A stretch of 64,000 nt of DNA from Desmodesmus armatus (GCA_007449985.2 VIIQ02000667.1:186001-250000), one strand, 5' to 3'. Counted from the first letter of the stretch, positions 28,261 through 40,722 are shown. Numbers and translations are program-made. The notes: generated by a model from the letters alone, not told the origin.

Positions 28261-30129
28261 GGGGCACCCTGCCAGCTGTGAGTGCAATGCGTCCAGTCAG
28301 GAGCTGTGCCAGAGATGCAAAGACCCATTCGCGCTGGCAATCCACTTGCTGTCTAGCCTCACGCGCATGATTCAGCTTTACCCCGACACAGACACCGGCT
28401 TGGCCGCCTGCCTGCAGACGGCACCTGCTGTCGTGCAACTGCAGCTGGCGGCCTTCGACGCATTGGACGTGCTGCAGCAGCAGCAGCAGCCGCAGCAGCA
28501 GCAGCAGCAGCAGCCGCAGCCGTTGCAGCCGTTGCAGCAGCGTGCAAGGCAGGGCCCTTCTGCAAGCGTCCTGGAGCCGCGTCTTGGGTGGCACGAGCGT
28601 GAGGGGAGCACATTCGTGGCGGCTCATGTGCTCATCACAAGGGCTATCGGCATACACCTGTATAAGCTGAGTGTTGGGGAACTGTCGGGGACAGACAGCG
28701 AACTGAGTGAGCTGCTGCGCTCGCCTCGGCTGCACCGCTGCGTAACACTCGTGACCTGCGTTGCAGTCACGGCCGTTGCTGGCAGCAGCGGCAGCACTGG
28801 CGGCAGCAGCAGTGGCAGCAGCAGAAGCACGCGCACAAGCTGTGGTCAGCAGTACGGCGCGCAAGCACAGCACGAGGACGGGAAGAAGCAGCGGCAGCTG
28901 CCTGCTGCTGCTTCTGGCCCAGCGGGAAAGCCTGCTGCAATGCACAGGGCGGCAGCAGGGTCCCGTCAAGCTGAGGGTACCTGCAGCCCTTCGCATGCTG
29001 TGGCTGGGGGCTGCGGCTTCCCTGTCAGCCCCTTGACTGACAGGCTGTTTGAGCTGCTGGGGGTGGACCAGGGGACAGTGCACTACTTGGCAAGGCAGGC
29101 ACCGCCCATGATGTCCAGCAGGGATGTGTTTGAGATGATTACCCTCATATCGGGCTTGTTCATGTGGGACAAGGTGAGCTGTGTGTCGTCATGTGTGAAC
29201 TTTGTGTGTGTGTGTGGGGGGGGGGGGGTACAGGTAGATACTTTCACCACAAAGCGTCACTCTCTACACTTTTGTAATCCTTATGGTTCTGGGCGTCAGC
29301 TGTTGCCTAGGGCTTTAGCACCTGCCGTTGTCTGTTGCACAGCTTCTGCAGCTTGACCGCTGAGGAGAGTGACAATGTGACATGTATGTCATATGTGACG
29401 AGGGTTTAAAAAAGCAACGTTCAACTCTCAACCCCAAAAACCCCACAACCAGTAGGGCCCACAGTGTGGCACATTCAGGACGTGGGAGTCACATGGTGAC
29501 TTCACTACCATGTAAATGCTCTTTATGCAGTGGCTGCCGTTTGCACATCCTTTGCAACACCAACTTTGTGTGAGATTATCACAGCAACATGTGACACCAG
29601 CAACCACACACAGCACCCCTGTCATGTTGTATCCTGCTGCTTGCACAGGCGCACCCTACCGGTGGCTGCCAAACACGAACACTGCAGCTCGTGCAGCTGG
29701 AGTGGTACCTCCTGCTGTCCCTGCTGCTGCTGCGCTGGGCAGAAAGCCTGCCAGCTGGTAGCCCAGACACAGAGGATAGTTGCCACCTGGCCTGTAAGGT
29801 GCTCATGTGGCAGCTGGAGTATCTGAGCGATGCACCGAGCTGCAGGATAGCAGGGATGCCAGCAGACTGTCAGTTGGTGTTGCCGCTGTCTACAGCGCAG
29901 CAGCAACTCCAGCAGCTGCGGCAGCAGCAGCAGCGAGCCTTGGCACAGCAGCAGCACCAGGCTTGTGTGGCACCGCACTGGCAGCCGGAACAGGAGCAGC
30001 AGCAGCCCAAGCAAGTCTCACAGCAGCAGCAGCAGCAGCCGTTCCTGCTGGTGCCGCCAACGGCACTCTTAGCTGAACTGCTGCCGCTGCTGACCAGGCT
30101 GTGCAAGGCCAAGTTGCTGCTGCTCAACA

Positions 30130-30165
<36 letters not shown>

Positions 30166-31441
30166 GGCCCAGCAGCATGCCGTCAGCACAGGAGGCACCC
30201 GAACCTGATGAAGGGTACACAGCACACGACAACCTACACAGCTGTGCAACGCTTCTGGTAGAGCTTGTGCTGGCCTGTATCATCGACCTTGATGCCTCAG
30301 CAAGCAGCAACGGCAGCACCTCAGCCCCCAAGCTCCGAGCTTCTCAGTGAGAAAACTCAACCCCACAGCAGCGGCAACCTTTGAGTGTGGCACGCCCGCC
30401 GCCCACAACAGCTTCCTGCACGCGCGGGACACACTAGCACCCCATGCAGTCGACATTATAGCAGCACTAGAGGGCTCAGCACGCCTCAAACTCAGGGCCA
30501 GTGCAGTAGAAACTAGTGCTGAGGCCCGGCAAGTTCACAAAGCATTGCAGCAGGGGGCTGCTGTGGCAGTGCTGCTGGCCGCTCACGCGGGCCCTGGGTC
30601 TGTAGAGCTGCGGCAGTGCTACAGCTATCTCGGCACGCTGCAGAAGCTTTCGGCAGCAGAGCACGCGCGGGCGCACAGCCGATCTGAGCTGACCGTTGTG
30701 TTGAGCGCAGCTCCTAATGCGGCAGCAGCACTGCTGGCTGAGACAGCTTTGCAGACCTGGGGCGAGCAGCAGCAGCAACCGCCGCTGCTGCAGCAGCAGC
30801 AGCAGCAGCAGCCTTTGGGCTCTGCAGCTGTCAGCTTCTTGCCAAGTCTCGTGATCATCGGCCGCTTCTTCCTGCAGATGGCGGGGCGATTGCAGCCGGA
30901 GGCGGATCCCGACCAGCAGCAGCTACTGCACCAGCCTGGCGAGCAGCAGCAGCAGCAGCAGCAGTGGATGGATGTACGCATTGATGGAGAACCAGCCGCA
31001 GTAGAGGGGTTGGCAGTTCCAGTACAGCACTGGCTGCGTGCGCACCATGACGAGCTTGCGGCTGCAGGCTATGCCTCAGATGCAGTGCTGCACCAGCTAC
31101 AGCAGCTGCTGGACGCTCAGGAGGTACAAGTGTTAGACCCCGGCACCCAGGAGGAAGTCACTTCTGTGTCAACCCCTCTGCAGCAGCTGCGGCAGGCGGG
31201 CTTAGCCCTGTGCTCCTTAGCTGTGCCCTGCCTGTGCAACAATCCCAGCTGCGCCAACACCACCGGGCCAACAGAGCTGAGTCTGGTGTCGGGGCGCAGC
31301 TGCATCTGTGGGGGCTGCCGGGTGGCGCGATACTGCTCCCGGCTTGTCAGGGCAGGCACTGGAAGCAGCACAAGCCTGTGTGTGCAGCGCTGGCGGCAGC
31401 AGCAGCAGCAGCAGTGACAGCCACAGAGACAGCGGCAGTCT
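26930..31441 (+). CDS. MYND-finger protein with Gln-rich linkers, frame-broken
   Basis: Large chlamydomonadalean-type protein: long Leu/Ala-rich helical regions split by Gln/Ser runs, with a C-terminal MYND zinc finger (protein-protein interaction). Exons seen: 26930-27127 (start MGSAAVASWAAVIRGLQQLV), coding patches at about 27208-27460 and 27500-27618, 27947-29173 (409 open codons), 29649-30346 and 30347-31441. The finger reads CICGGCRVARYCSR, then, one frame over, CQGRHWKQHKPVC. Breaks: a shift within the CAG tract near 27475-27501, an in-frame TAG at 27539, a shift near 30340-30347 and one near 31341. The 31341 shift looks like one lost base within the finger. Either assembly indels or a young pseudogene. 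No specific function can be given from these features. Confidence 0.7.
27084..27258 (+). repeat. Duplicated exon end LPHAAW-KLVLQLK with donor
   Basis: The segment encoding LPHAAWKKLVLQLK followed by GTGAGG at 27091-27133 is repeated at 27208-27258 as LPHAAWIKLVLQLK followed by GTGAGG. The second copy is preceded by a possible acceptor (TACAG) and its frame stays open downstream. Confidence 0.85.
27764..27931 (+). repeat. Tetranucleotide array TGCC/TGTC
   Basis: (GCCT)n at about 27764-27793 passes into TGTATG variants and then (TGTC)n to 27931, directly before the polypyrimidine/CTG tract and acceptor of the 409-codon exon. Cys/Leu/Val/Ser and Asp/Arg/Gln shadow frames arise from it. Confidence 0.92.
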
Positions 31442-33589
31442 GATGTGGGAGGGTACTGGTGGGATTTGGGCTGTTGTAGAGCTACTGACGATGTTTGGTA
31501 GCTAGCCTTATGTATATGCACAAGTGTGCTGTTATGCAGCAGCTGCTGCAACCCTACTCAACAGGTAGGTGGGTCTATGGGTGGATGCTGTGAGCTGGGA
31601 AGAGGGAAATGTCGTTTAGCAGTGTTGCCAGCATCCACTTGGCATCCGCCGCAAAGGCTTTGTGGTGACCCAACTCAGCCGGCAGCATGCGACACACGCT
31701 AACACTTGTAGGAGTAGTCAGGTCTGTGGTGTATTGTCTATGTAAGCCCCCTTGGCCTCTTGCTGCTGCTGCTGTTGCAGGAATGATCATGTTGTGGAGC
31801 TGCCAAACGTTGTGGCGCAGGCAGACTGGTACCTCTACCAGCTGCTGATTGGCGCACCCAGTGACTGGGATGACTGGCTTGCAGCAGCTGCTGACACAAT
31901 CAGTGGTTTATCCGTTGGTTTTCTTCGGGACGTACATTATCTCGTACTGTGGGACACCTCAGCTGGTTTCTGCTGCAGCTGCTCTGGTTCCTTAGCGCCC
32001 ACAGCAAGCCGCCATCCTTGTTGCAGCTCATTGCGGTCTTGCTACTGCAGCAACAACTGCCAAGGGTGTGCTGTCTTGGCAGATTGCCAAACATTTGGTT
32101 GCCGCAACAGGCTGTGTAGTGGCAAGATCTGTGAGTGCGGTCCTGTGTGCTGAGTTGGTGTCCTGTTGTCAAGAAGTACTGATTAGTACTGATGATTGAG
32201 TTTGATCGGCAGCAGTACTGCGTGTTGCGCTGTTGCTGTCTGGCAGTTGAATGATACTGCAACCAGGGTATATTGTGCCCTAGGGCAAGGTCAGGCCTGA
32301 CCTTGGCGAGAGTTGTGCATTACTTGTGTAGTGCAACTGCTGAAAGGATGTGAGGGGACGGTTGTGCATTACTTGTGTGATGCAACTGCTGACGGGATGT
32401 GAGTGCAAGTCAACTCATTTGACAGGTTGGGTTTGCCCAAAAAACGGCAGCACAATGCAAGCACGCACATGAGCCAGCATTGACGTTGTGCATAGGCAGG
32501 TCCATGGGCATAGGCCATCACCAGCTCCAGGCTTGAAGCACACCCTCACAACACCAAGCAGGCACACTGTGCCTTATTTTTTTGGAATACAGGCGTAAAC
32601 GCCGTGATTGAGGAAAGATACACCAGCCTACACACTGCTAATGCAACCAGAGCAGGCCGCTGTTGTCCAGGTCATCACTACGTCATCGATATAACTCGGC
32701 CACAAACCCTGGTGTCAGGCGAGGGATCACCCAGGTGCCTCCTGCTGTTGCTGCTACAGCCGAGAGGTGCCGCACAGGGGCGACAGAGCCATATCACATG
32801 CTGCTGATATTCCTCGGCTGTGTTTCCGTTTGATGCTCAATGACACCCCCCCCCCCCCCCCGGGCTGCAGCTGCTGGTGACAAACTGACTGACACCACCC
32901 ACCCCTTGCTGCCCGACCCTCCATCAACCCACCTGCTTCCCCAATCACGTTTCCCCTTCCTACTCCTTGCCGCCTCTTACCCCCAGTCATCACCAGCCAA
33001 GGCTGCAGTGGTGCGGCTGCAACATCTCACAGCCAACACCCACCATTGGCACCGGCCCTGTTCACTGTGTATACTGCATCCTGCAGGACTGGCTGCTGCT
33101 GGCAGGAGGCCGCACGCCAAATGACAACTGCCGCAGATGCAGCACAGCAAATGACAGCACCAGCACAAGAGGCAGCACGGCAAACACCACCAGCAACAAT
33201 CGAGGCAGCATGGCAAACAGCAGCAGCAGAAGAGGCAGCAAAGCAAACATGCAGCAGCTGAGGACAGACATAAGGCAGCGCAGCAAGAAGCAGCAGCAGA
33301 AGAGGCAGCACAGCGAGAACAGCAAAAAGGCAGCACAGAAAACATCAACAGCAGCAGCAGGCAGCACAGCAAGCAGTAGGGCAGTGAGGGATACACACAC
33401 ACAACAACAACCCTACCACACCCTCGAGAGAAATCAGCATAATCACCAATAGTCATTCACTATGACAACAACCCACATGCAGACTCCCCACCGTCACGTT
33501 GACACCCAATGTTGTGCCGCAGCTTGATGCATCCACACACCGTGCAAGCTTGTCCATGACCATGAAACTAATGTGGCCGTGGCACACCT
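31442..33589. other. Region after MYND gene with orphan exon-like patches
   Basis: No complete gene. Plus 31783-31905, after a pyrimidine/CTG-rich acceptor, encodes a protein-like stretch (VVAQADWYLYQLLIGAPSDW). Minus 31575-31740 encodes MLPAELGHHKAFAADAKWML and then a stop. Neither is recognised, and they may be relics. A 49-bp tandem duplication with a partial hairpin lies at 32311-32402, and a Lys/Gln/Ser-rich CAG region at 33100-33370 has no gene-like features. Confidence 0.5.
32287..32304. other. Perfect 18-bp palindrome
   Basis: AAGGTCAGGCCTGACCTT is exactly self-complementary and lies just before the 49-bp duplication. Confidence 0.9.
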
Positions 33590-34830
33590 CCAGAGGTAGT
33601 GGCAACAAGCCACGCCAGCATAAGGAAAAGCAGCAGCAACGGCAGAGCACAACAAGGGTTGTGAGAAGCAAGCTTCTCAACAGGCAGGCAGTGCTCCGCC
33701 CTTACTAAAATGACACACATGCTCAGAGACACACGTCAACCAAAGGCAGAGGACACACCCGCCTGCAAAGCAGCTGCGGGCACGACGCACGAGAGGACAC
33801 ACCCGACTGCAAAGCAGCTGCGGGCACAACACACGACGAGATGCGCCCGACTGCAAAGCAGCTACGGGCACAACGCACGAGAGGACACACCCGACTGCAA
33901 AGCAGCTGCGGGCACAACGCACGAGAGGACACACCCGACTGCAAAGCAGCTGCGGGCAAAACGCACGAGAGGACACGCCCGACTGCAAAGCAGCTGCGGG
34001 CACAACACACGAGAGGACACGCCCGACTGCAAAGCAGCTGCGGGCACAACGCACGAGAGGACACACCCGACTGCAAAGCAGCTGCGGGCACAACACACGA
34101 GAGGACACACCCGACTGCAAAGCAGCTGCGGGCACCACACACGAGAGGACACACCCGACTGCAAAGCAGCTGCGGGCACAACACACGAGAGGACACACCC
34201 GACTGCAAAGCAGCTGCGGGCACAACACACGAGAGGACACGCCCGCCTGCAAAGCAGCTGCGGGCACGACGCACGAGAGGACACGCCCGCCTGCAAAGCA
34301 GCTGCGGGCACGACGCACGAGAGGACACACCCGACTGCAAAGCAGCTGCGGGCACAACACACGAGAGGACACGCCCGACTGCAAAGCAGCTGCGGGCACA
34401 GCACACGAGAGGACGCACCCGACTGCAAAGCAGCTGCGGGCACAGCACACGAGAGGACGCACCCGACTGCAAAGCAGCTGCGGGCACAACACACGAGAGG
34501 ACACGCCCGACTGCAAAGCAGCTGCGGGCACAACGCACGAGAGGACACACCCGACTGCAAAGCAGCTGCGGGCACACACACACATGGGACTCCCTCTCAC
34601 ACCCCAACCCACCTGCACTGTGGCAGTCTGCAGGCTGTATTCCAACACTATGCAGCATTCAAACTGCCTGCAAGCTTGGCAGTAGAGAAGCCAGGCACGC
34701 AGCTGTCGCACCTCATTTGAAGCACACACTGTACGGTCAAGGGAAGGAGCAGGCAGCAGCAAGGCAAGCAACAGGAACACAACAAAGGAGGTTGAGAAGC
34801 AAGCTTCTCAGCAGGCGGGGATGCTCCATC
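33590..34830. repeat. Direct repeats flanking the 44-bp array
   Basis: Related blocks at about 33600-33700 and 34740-34830 bracket the minisatellite in direct orientation. Both contain GAGAAGCAAGCTTCTC or a one-base variant, an inverted repeat with 7-bp arms and a 2-nt centre, then AACAGGCAGGCAGTGCTCC-like sequence. Confidence 0.8.
33755..34574. repeat. 44-bp minisatellite, about 19 units
   Basis: The unit contains GACTGCAAAGCAGCTGCGGG and CACGAGAGGACAC. Since 44 is not a multiple of 3 and no frame of the unit has a stop, five of the six frames stay open for 239-367 codons, with a 44-residue period in the translations. The units differ by a few transitions (ACACACCC/ACACGCCC, CAACAC/CGACGC). 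No acceptor, donor or start context suggests translation. Confidence 0.95.
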
Positions 34831-36848
34831 ATGGCCGAATACACACGCAACTAGCGGTGGCTGTTGTCAGGTCCCGGATGCCGTCGTTCGGCTGTGAGCT
34901 GCCTTCAGGACTATTACAAGCTGATTGTGCGCACTGAGCAGGGCCGGCTGCCGCCCATATATGCCTGACTTGGTCTGCATGTACAGCTTTGGCCTATCGT
35001 GACTTGCTCTGCATGTACAGCTTTGGGTCTGCTGCTGCTGTCAGGCATCAAGTGGGCTTGCATCTGCAAGCTTGGTGCCACTTACCTGACGACCTTTGTG
35101 ACCAGTCACCAGCTGCGTAAGCCTCCAGGTGTCACCAAAGGCACATTTGCACGCTGCTTAGCCAACCCTGAGCGTCCAGTCCCACGGAAGGACTAGTGCC
35201 CGCAGTTGTGAAGGGATTTTGGATCAACACTCAGTTGACCCAACACCCCTTGACAACTGCGGGCACTAGGCCCACAGCGTGGTCCCTAACCACCCAGTAC
35301 CCACCAGCCACCCATACAGAGCCCCGAGGCTCAGAGCGTGACATGCTCAGGGGGCTGGTGACCATAAGCCTGGTCTTTGCACAGGGTTGAAGCTGCACAG
35401 CCATGCAACATGCCTTTGGTGACACCTTGTTGGAGAGTTGCCCTTGGTGATGTCAGGTGCACCTGCAAGTATCCGAAGAAACACAAATACGAGTTAACGG
35501 AGTGCGTTTGAGTCTTCTTCTTGCAGGACCCGACCTTCTGTGAAGCATGCTGCTGCTGACTCCATCTTGAAGACCCAAGGTGGACAAACGGGCTGCTGCT
35601 AGCAGTGCTGCGGGAACAACTGAACGCATGTGATGCAAGTCCAGCAAATTATGCTGTGTCTTGCTCAGCTGCGCGGAAAGCTCGGCCCAAGCGAGCTCAG
35701 GGCACCTCCCTACCCAGCTGCTGCTGCAGCAAGTGCCGTGTTATGGGGTGTCCACGAAAGGGCCTGCGCTACTCACTGAACACGCTGCTCACCTTCCTGG
35801 TTGCATATCGCTGCTTGGAGCTGCACTCGGAATCGCCTCCTCCGCAAGTTTCCTCTGCAACCTTGGATGCAAGGAAAAACCAGCGCTGACCGCCTTGCTG
35901 GTGCGCTTGATTCGTTAGAAGCAGCTGAAGTGTGTCTGGATATGGCACTGAGACAACTGGGCTAAGGCCAACAAGGGGCTAAGGCTGGGCGACAACAGAA
36001 GGACAGGACACCATGAAAAGAGTAAGATGATAATGTGAAGAAGCATATCAGTGGATGTGCCAGGTGAAGCACTGTTTCGAGTTGGCATTCCAAGCAGGGG
36101 TCAGAAGCTTTACCCCCTCCAACCGCTTGTCATTTCCTAAACCCCATGCTCAGGGTGCAGGTAACATGTCTCGGCAATTTGCGCTTACCAAAATCACGCA
36201 CAAATCAGTTCGCTGCCTGGCGTGGGATTCGCCTGTGCCCCTCAAAACATAGCTCCAGCACTGATCTATACTGCCACAGTGTGCAGTACAGCAAAGCTTC
36301 ACATGTTTTCTTTCCATTGCCGTTTCTCTTAAGCAGCATATGGTGCAAGCAGCAATTCTTGAACAACACGTCGTGCCAGGGTCATGCTGGGAACACAATG
36401 GGGGTGCACCACGTGGTGCTCATGCTGTCCATGGTGTTCATGTTCCCGCACTGTGCAACCAGCAACACCATGGTCTAGCCAGCAGCTGTCAACAGCTTGA
36501 GAACCATGCAGCCCCGACATGCATCCCTGTAAACAGAAGCACCCCAAAACACAATGACACCGCTGATGCTGCCAATGTAGCAGTCACAGAACCATAACTA
36601 GCCATCCTGGCTCCGCACCATACTATGGTGCGCTGGCAGAAGCCCATGCCAGCACGAGCATCCGGCATACAGCTGCTGCCAGGCACACATTATACCACGG
36701 CTGCTGCTGAGCCAAGGTAACAAAAGTAGCAACCCAGCCAGAACAAGAACACAGCCCGCCTCTCTCACACACCACAGCTACAGCACAGTGCAAACCTGAC
36801 AGCACGCTCACTCAAGTACACAGTGACACTACAAGCCCAAAAGCACTT
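34831..36848. other. Spacer before homoserine kinase
   Basis: No gene recognised. A 28-bp direct repeat (CTTGGTCTGCATGTACAGCT and a variant) lies at 34967-35027. At 34908-34967 a possible acceptor is followed by an open stretch encoding DYYKLIVRTEQGRLPPIYA and a stop, an isolated exon-like patch. The 35193-35269 hairpin is listed separately. Frames at 35605-35889 and 36340-36597 have no motifs I know. Confidence 0.5.
35193..35269. ncRNA. 77-nt near-perfect hairpin (miRNA-precursor-like or foldback)
   Basis: Two 36-nt arms (35193-35228 and 35234-35269) pair with about four mismatches around the loop ACTCA; the outer 18 pairs (CTAGTGCCCGCAGTTGTG side) are perfect. Such length and pairing suit an algal small-RNA precursor or a tiny foldback transposon. 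No expression evidence is available, so the RNA call is tentative. Confidence 0.5.
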
Positions 36849-39800
36849 TCACACAAACTTGGCGCCATGTGGGTCTAGTGCCACCACGTTGGCGCTGTTG
36901 ACATCCAGCCCTGCTGCTTTGAAGGCTGCCCCCATAGCCTCTGCAACCTTAACACCTACTTCAGGGCTGGGCACCACTGCTACTGCTGTAGGGCCTGCAC
37001 CGCTGATAGTGCAGCCGAATGCACCTGCAGGGGTGCAACAAGGTCGCAGCAGACAAAGCAGGAGAGGGCAGGACAGTTTGTGACCCTTACAGCATGATAA
37101 GCACTCACCCAGAAGGGTGTGAATGGTTGAAGGCACGAGTCCATATTGGTCCAGAGTGCCTTCCAGGCCCATTCTGGCAAATGCACACAGCACAAAGTAG
37201 AAATCAGTCTTGTAGCATGATAACACTGGGATGCCACTGTTTCAACGCATCATCACACTCCTGGACCTACCTGCTGCCTTTGCTGCTGCCTTCACATCCA
37301 GCATGCCCGGTATCAAGGGCCCCCGCACTGGCTCAATGATGACGTCACTGTCCAGCGCTGCGCCCAGCAGTGCTGCATCGCCTGTCAGGATTGCCGCCAC
37401 TAGGGAACCACCCTGTGTGCAGTTGTTGATCATGGACTTGAAGGGGACCTGCGGAGGAGGAGGGGGGTACCGACGGGAAGGCAGCTTGGAGGCATAAGAA
37501 CGAGGGGGCATCTCTCACCAGGTGATGGTGTGATGCCGCATCACCGGGGGGGGGGGGGCATGGACTTGAAGGGGACTTGTGGAGGCTGCTGTGTGTGCAG
37601 TTGTGGATCATGGACTTGAAGGGACCTGTGGAGACAGCAGCCCCAGGGGGGGGGGGGGGGGGGGTGGAGAACGGGGGGGGGGGGGGGTGGAGGAGGGGAG
37701 GAGGGGATAATGATGTGGCTTGAGGAGGGTTTTGAAGCATGAGAGTGAGGTAGCTCTGCCATTGGGTGTTGAGGTGCGGTTTGCAAAGGTGGCAGGACCA
37801 GGCATGTGTGCAGTTGTTGATCATGGAAGGGGACCTGTGGGGACAGCAGGCCCGGGGCGGGGGGGGGGGGGGGGGGCACGGGGAGGGCCGAAGAGGTTGT
37901 AATGCGCCGCCTTTGCATGGTAACCAGTCCTTGACAACACTCAAGAAAATTGTTTGTCAACAGTAGCCAGGTCACAAAGCTTCCAGCCCCACCGGGGAGG
38001 GCATGGGAGAGGGAGAGGGGGGGGGGGGGGGGGGAGGGAGAGGAGGGGAGGGCGAGGCCACTAGGGAGCCACCCTCTGCAGTACAGTTGTTGATCATGGA
38101 CTTGAAGGGGACCTGTGGGGACAGCAGCCCCGGAGGGGAGGGGGGGGGGAAGAAAGTGTGTGTGGGGGGGGGGGGAGGCAGGGCGGTGAGAATAAGGTTT
38201 GTGAGGGTGTTTGTGAAGGGCATAAGAGTGAGGTAGATTGCCATTGGGTGTTGTGATGTGCTGTGCAAAGGTGGCATGACAAGGCCTGTATGAGTCGAGG
38301 CACACACATGAGCGCGGCTGTTTTGCATGCGCAAGCGTCTTCGTTGCTGCGCAGCGGGTCTCTTGCCAGCCGCAGGATTGCCCGCTGCAGATTTCGTAGC
38401 TACACGTTTGAGCTTGCTGTGGATGAAAGGCTGGAAGGCAGCGGCAAAGTATCAACAGGGAGTGGGGGGGTGTAGGTCCACTGAGTAACAGCCTTTGGAC
38501 AGTGAGTGCAGCACATCAGGAGGTGCTGAGGGGTGATACACCTAGGCACAGGAAGCAAACACAAACTATGATTGTACTAGCAGGTGCTGCACCGCGGCAA
38601 TGATGTTCTTATAATGTGCATCAGCCAGCAAGACTCACCTCTTTTGGAAGCACTGCCCGCATCTGCTTGGTAGGAGCCTCAAACTTGGGGTTGACCAGCA
38701 CAAACCACAGCGGCTGCTGGTTGTTGCTGCTGCCACCAAACGGCAGGGGCACCAGCTGCAGTGGGTCCAGCTCCTGTGGCAGATGCCAAGCACGGCAGGG
38801 CAGCACAGCAAAGCCCAGCACTCTCAAAACCCCAGGCCTCTCAAAGTCTTTCACCCCGAATTCACCCCAAACCCCAAATCTTTCAAAACCCCAGCACTTT
38901 CAAAATCTTTGACAGGGATGGCAGCAACTCACTGAGCACAGCAGCTGATGCCCCCGTGCCTGGCGCATGTCTGCAGATTATCCAGCCCAGCACAAGCCAG
39001 AAATTGCACAGCTTGTCACTTACCTCCCAGGCCCCACACCCCTCCACATGCCGTCCCCACACCCCATAGAGATAAGACATGATGTAAGGGTCCACGCTTT
39101 CACCCCCCCCCCCCTCCCCCGCCCATGAATACGACACCCACCTGATGCCCCCCTGTTGAGAATCGTGCCAGTGCATGTCTGCAGATTGTCCAGCAGCCCA
39201 GCACAAGCTAGAGACTGCCATGCACCTCGCCTACAGCCCCTAGGTTCACCACCCCTCCACATGCCGTCCCCACACCACCCTCACCCCTATAGAAATAAGA
39301 CATAGTATAAGTGTCCACTTGTTTTCTCTCCCCCCCCCCCCCCCCCCCCGCCCCCCCCTGAGCACGGCCCCTACCTTATGAGCACAAAGCCACCCATCAG
39401 AGCTGGTCCAATGTTGTCCGCATGGTACCCGCTCACAGTGGCTTCAGAAGCAAGCTGCATGCTGCCCGCCCTCCAACTCCACCCGACACACAATCCCTGT
39501 TGGCGGCCAGCCACCCCAGCCCTCGTACAGCCCTCCAAGTCCAACACTCTTCCACACACCCTCCCCTACTTTCACTACCACTACTATGCTCATCCCGCTA
39601 GTATCACACCCACCTTATGAGCACAAATTTGGCTTCAAAGCCCCTGGCACATCCTGCCCAACCACCACTCATCCCTTGCCTACCCACCTGATCAGGACAA
39701 AGCCGCCCATCAGTGCTGGTCCAATGTTGTCAGCATGGTACCCGCTCACAGTGGCTTCAGAGGCAAGGCCTGCTGGGATGAGCTGCGATTTGCTGAGGGG

Positions 39801-40160
39801 GGCACCAAATAGGCCGTTGACGGCCCACGCTGCTGCTGCTGCACTGGCTGCACTGCTGCCCATGCCACTGCCTAGAGGGAGGCCCTGCGGTGTTGTGCAG
39901 CAGCAGCAGCAGCAGCAGCAGCAGCACCACCACCACCAGCAGCAGCAGCAGGACCAGCAGCAGCAGCAGCAGCGGTGGGAAACTGGATCAGCAGAGTATA
40001 TATGATGCAAAATCGTCTGTGCATGGGCGAGAATGCGGGTGTGCAGCTACTGTTGTCGCTGCGTCGGTGCCCTGGCTGCAACTGCTGGTGAGGAGACCAC
40101 GGCTGCTGTTTACGGCATGTTTGCACTACACAGTCCCGCTTGTTTCAGCTTCTGCTGCTG

Positions 40161-40204
<44 letters not shown>

Positions 40205-40665
40205 AGCTTCCTGGCGGTTTCAGGGACCAACTCGCCGCACATGGGCACCCTGCGGCAGCTGTGCCTCCGCCTATCAAACGAAATACAGCATAAGCTGCAG
40301 GGAGCACACCCTGCTAATGAAGTATCCCCAGCTGCTGCTGCTGCTGCTGCTGCCGCTGCCGCTGCCGCTGCCGCTGCCGCTGCCGCTGCCGCTGCCGCTG
40401 CCGCTGCCGCTGCCGCTGCCGCTGCCGCTGCCGCTGCCGCTGCCGCTGCCGCTGCCGCTGCCGCTGCCGCTGCTGCTGCTGCTCGCAACGCGGTTTTTTG
40501 ACGGTGTAGCCTCACCTTGTTGAGCGTGAGTGCAACACCGCTGCTGCTGCTGCCGCTGCTGCTGCCGCTGCTGCTGCTGCTGCTGCTCCTGCTGGTACTG
40601 CTTGCAACCCTATTTTCCAGCAGTACTGCCTCACCTTGTTGATCGTGAGTGAGACACCACACTAC

Positions 40666-40722
<57 letters not shown>

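Noticed and set aside
28115..29083. 322-codon minus-strand frame opposite the MYND exon
   Set aside because: Antisense shadow created by the same CAG-rich composition; no conserved motif, whereas the plus strand is in phase with neighbouring exons.
33755..34574. CRISPR-like regular array
   Set aside because: Units are contiguous 44-bp repeats with no unique spacers, in a eukaryotic genome.
33677..34854. Overlapping reading frames of 239-367 codons on both strands
   Set aside because: All are products of the 44-bp minisatellite, whose unit length not divisible by 3 keeps several frames open at once. No splice or start context.
37108..37180. Extra homoserine kinase exon (coding-like MGLEGTLDQYGLVPSTIHTL)
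   Set aside because: The flanking exons already join in phase into the continuous conserved KAAG-AFGCTISGAG region; including it would break that motif.
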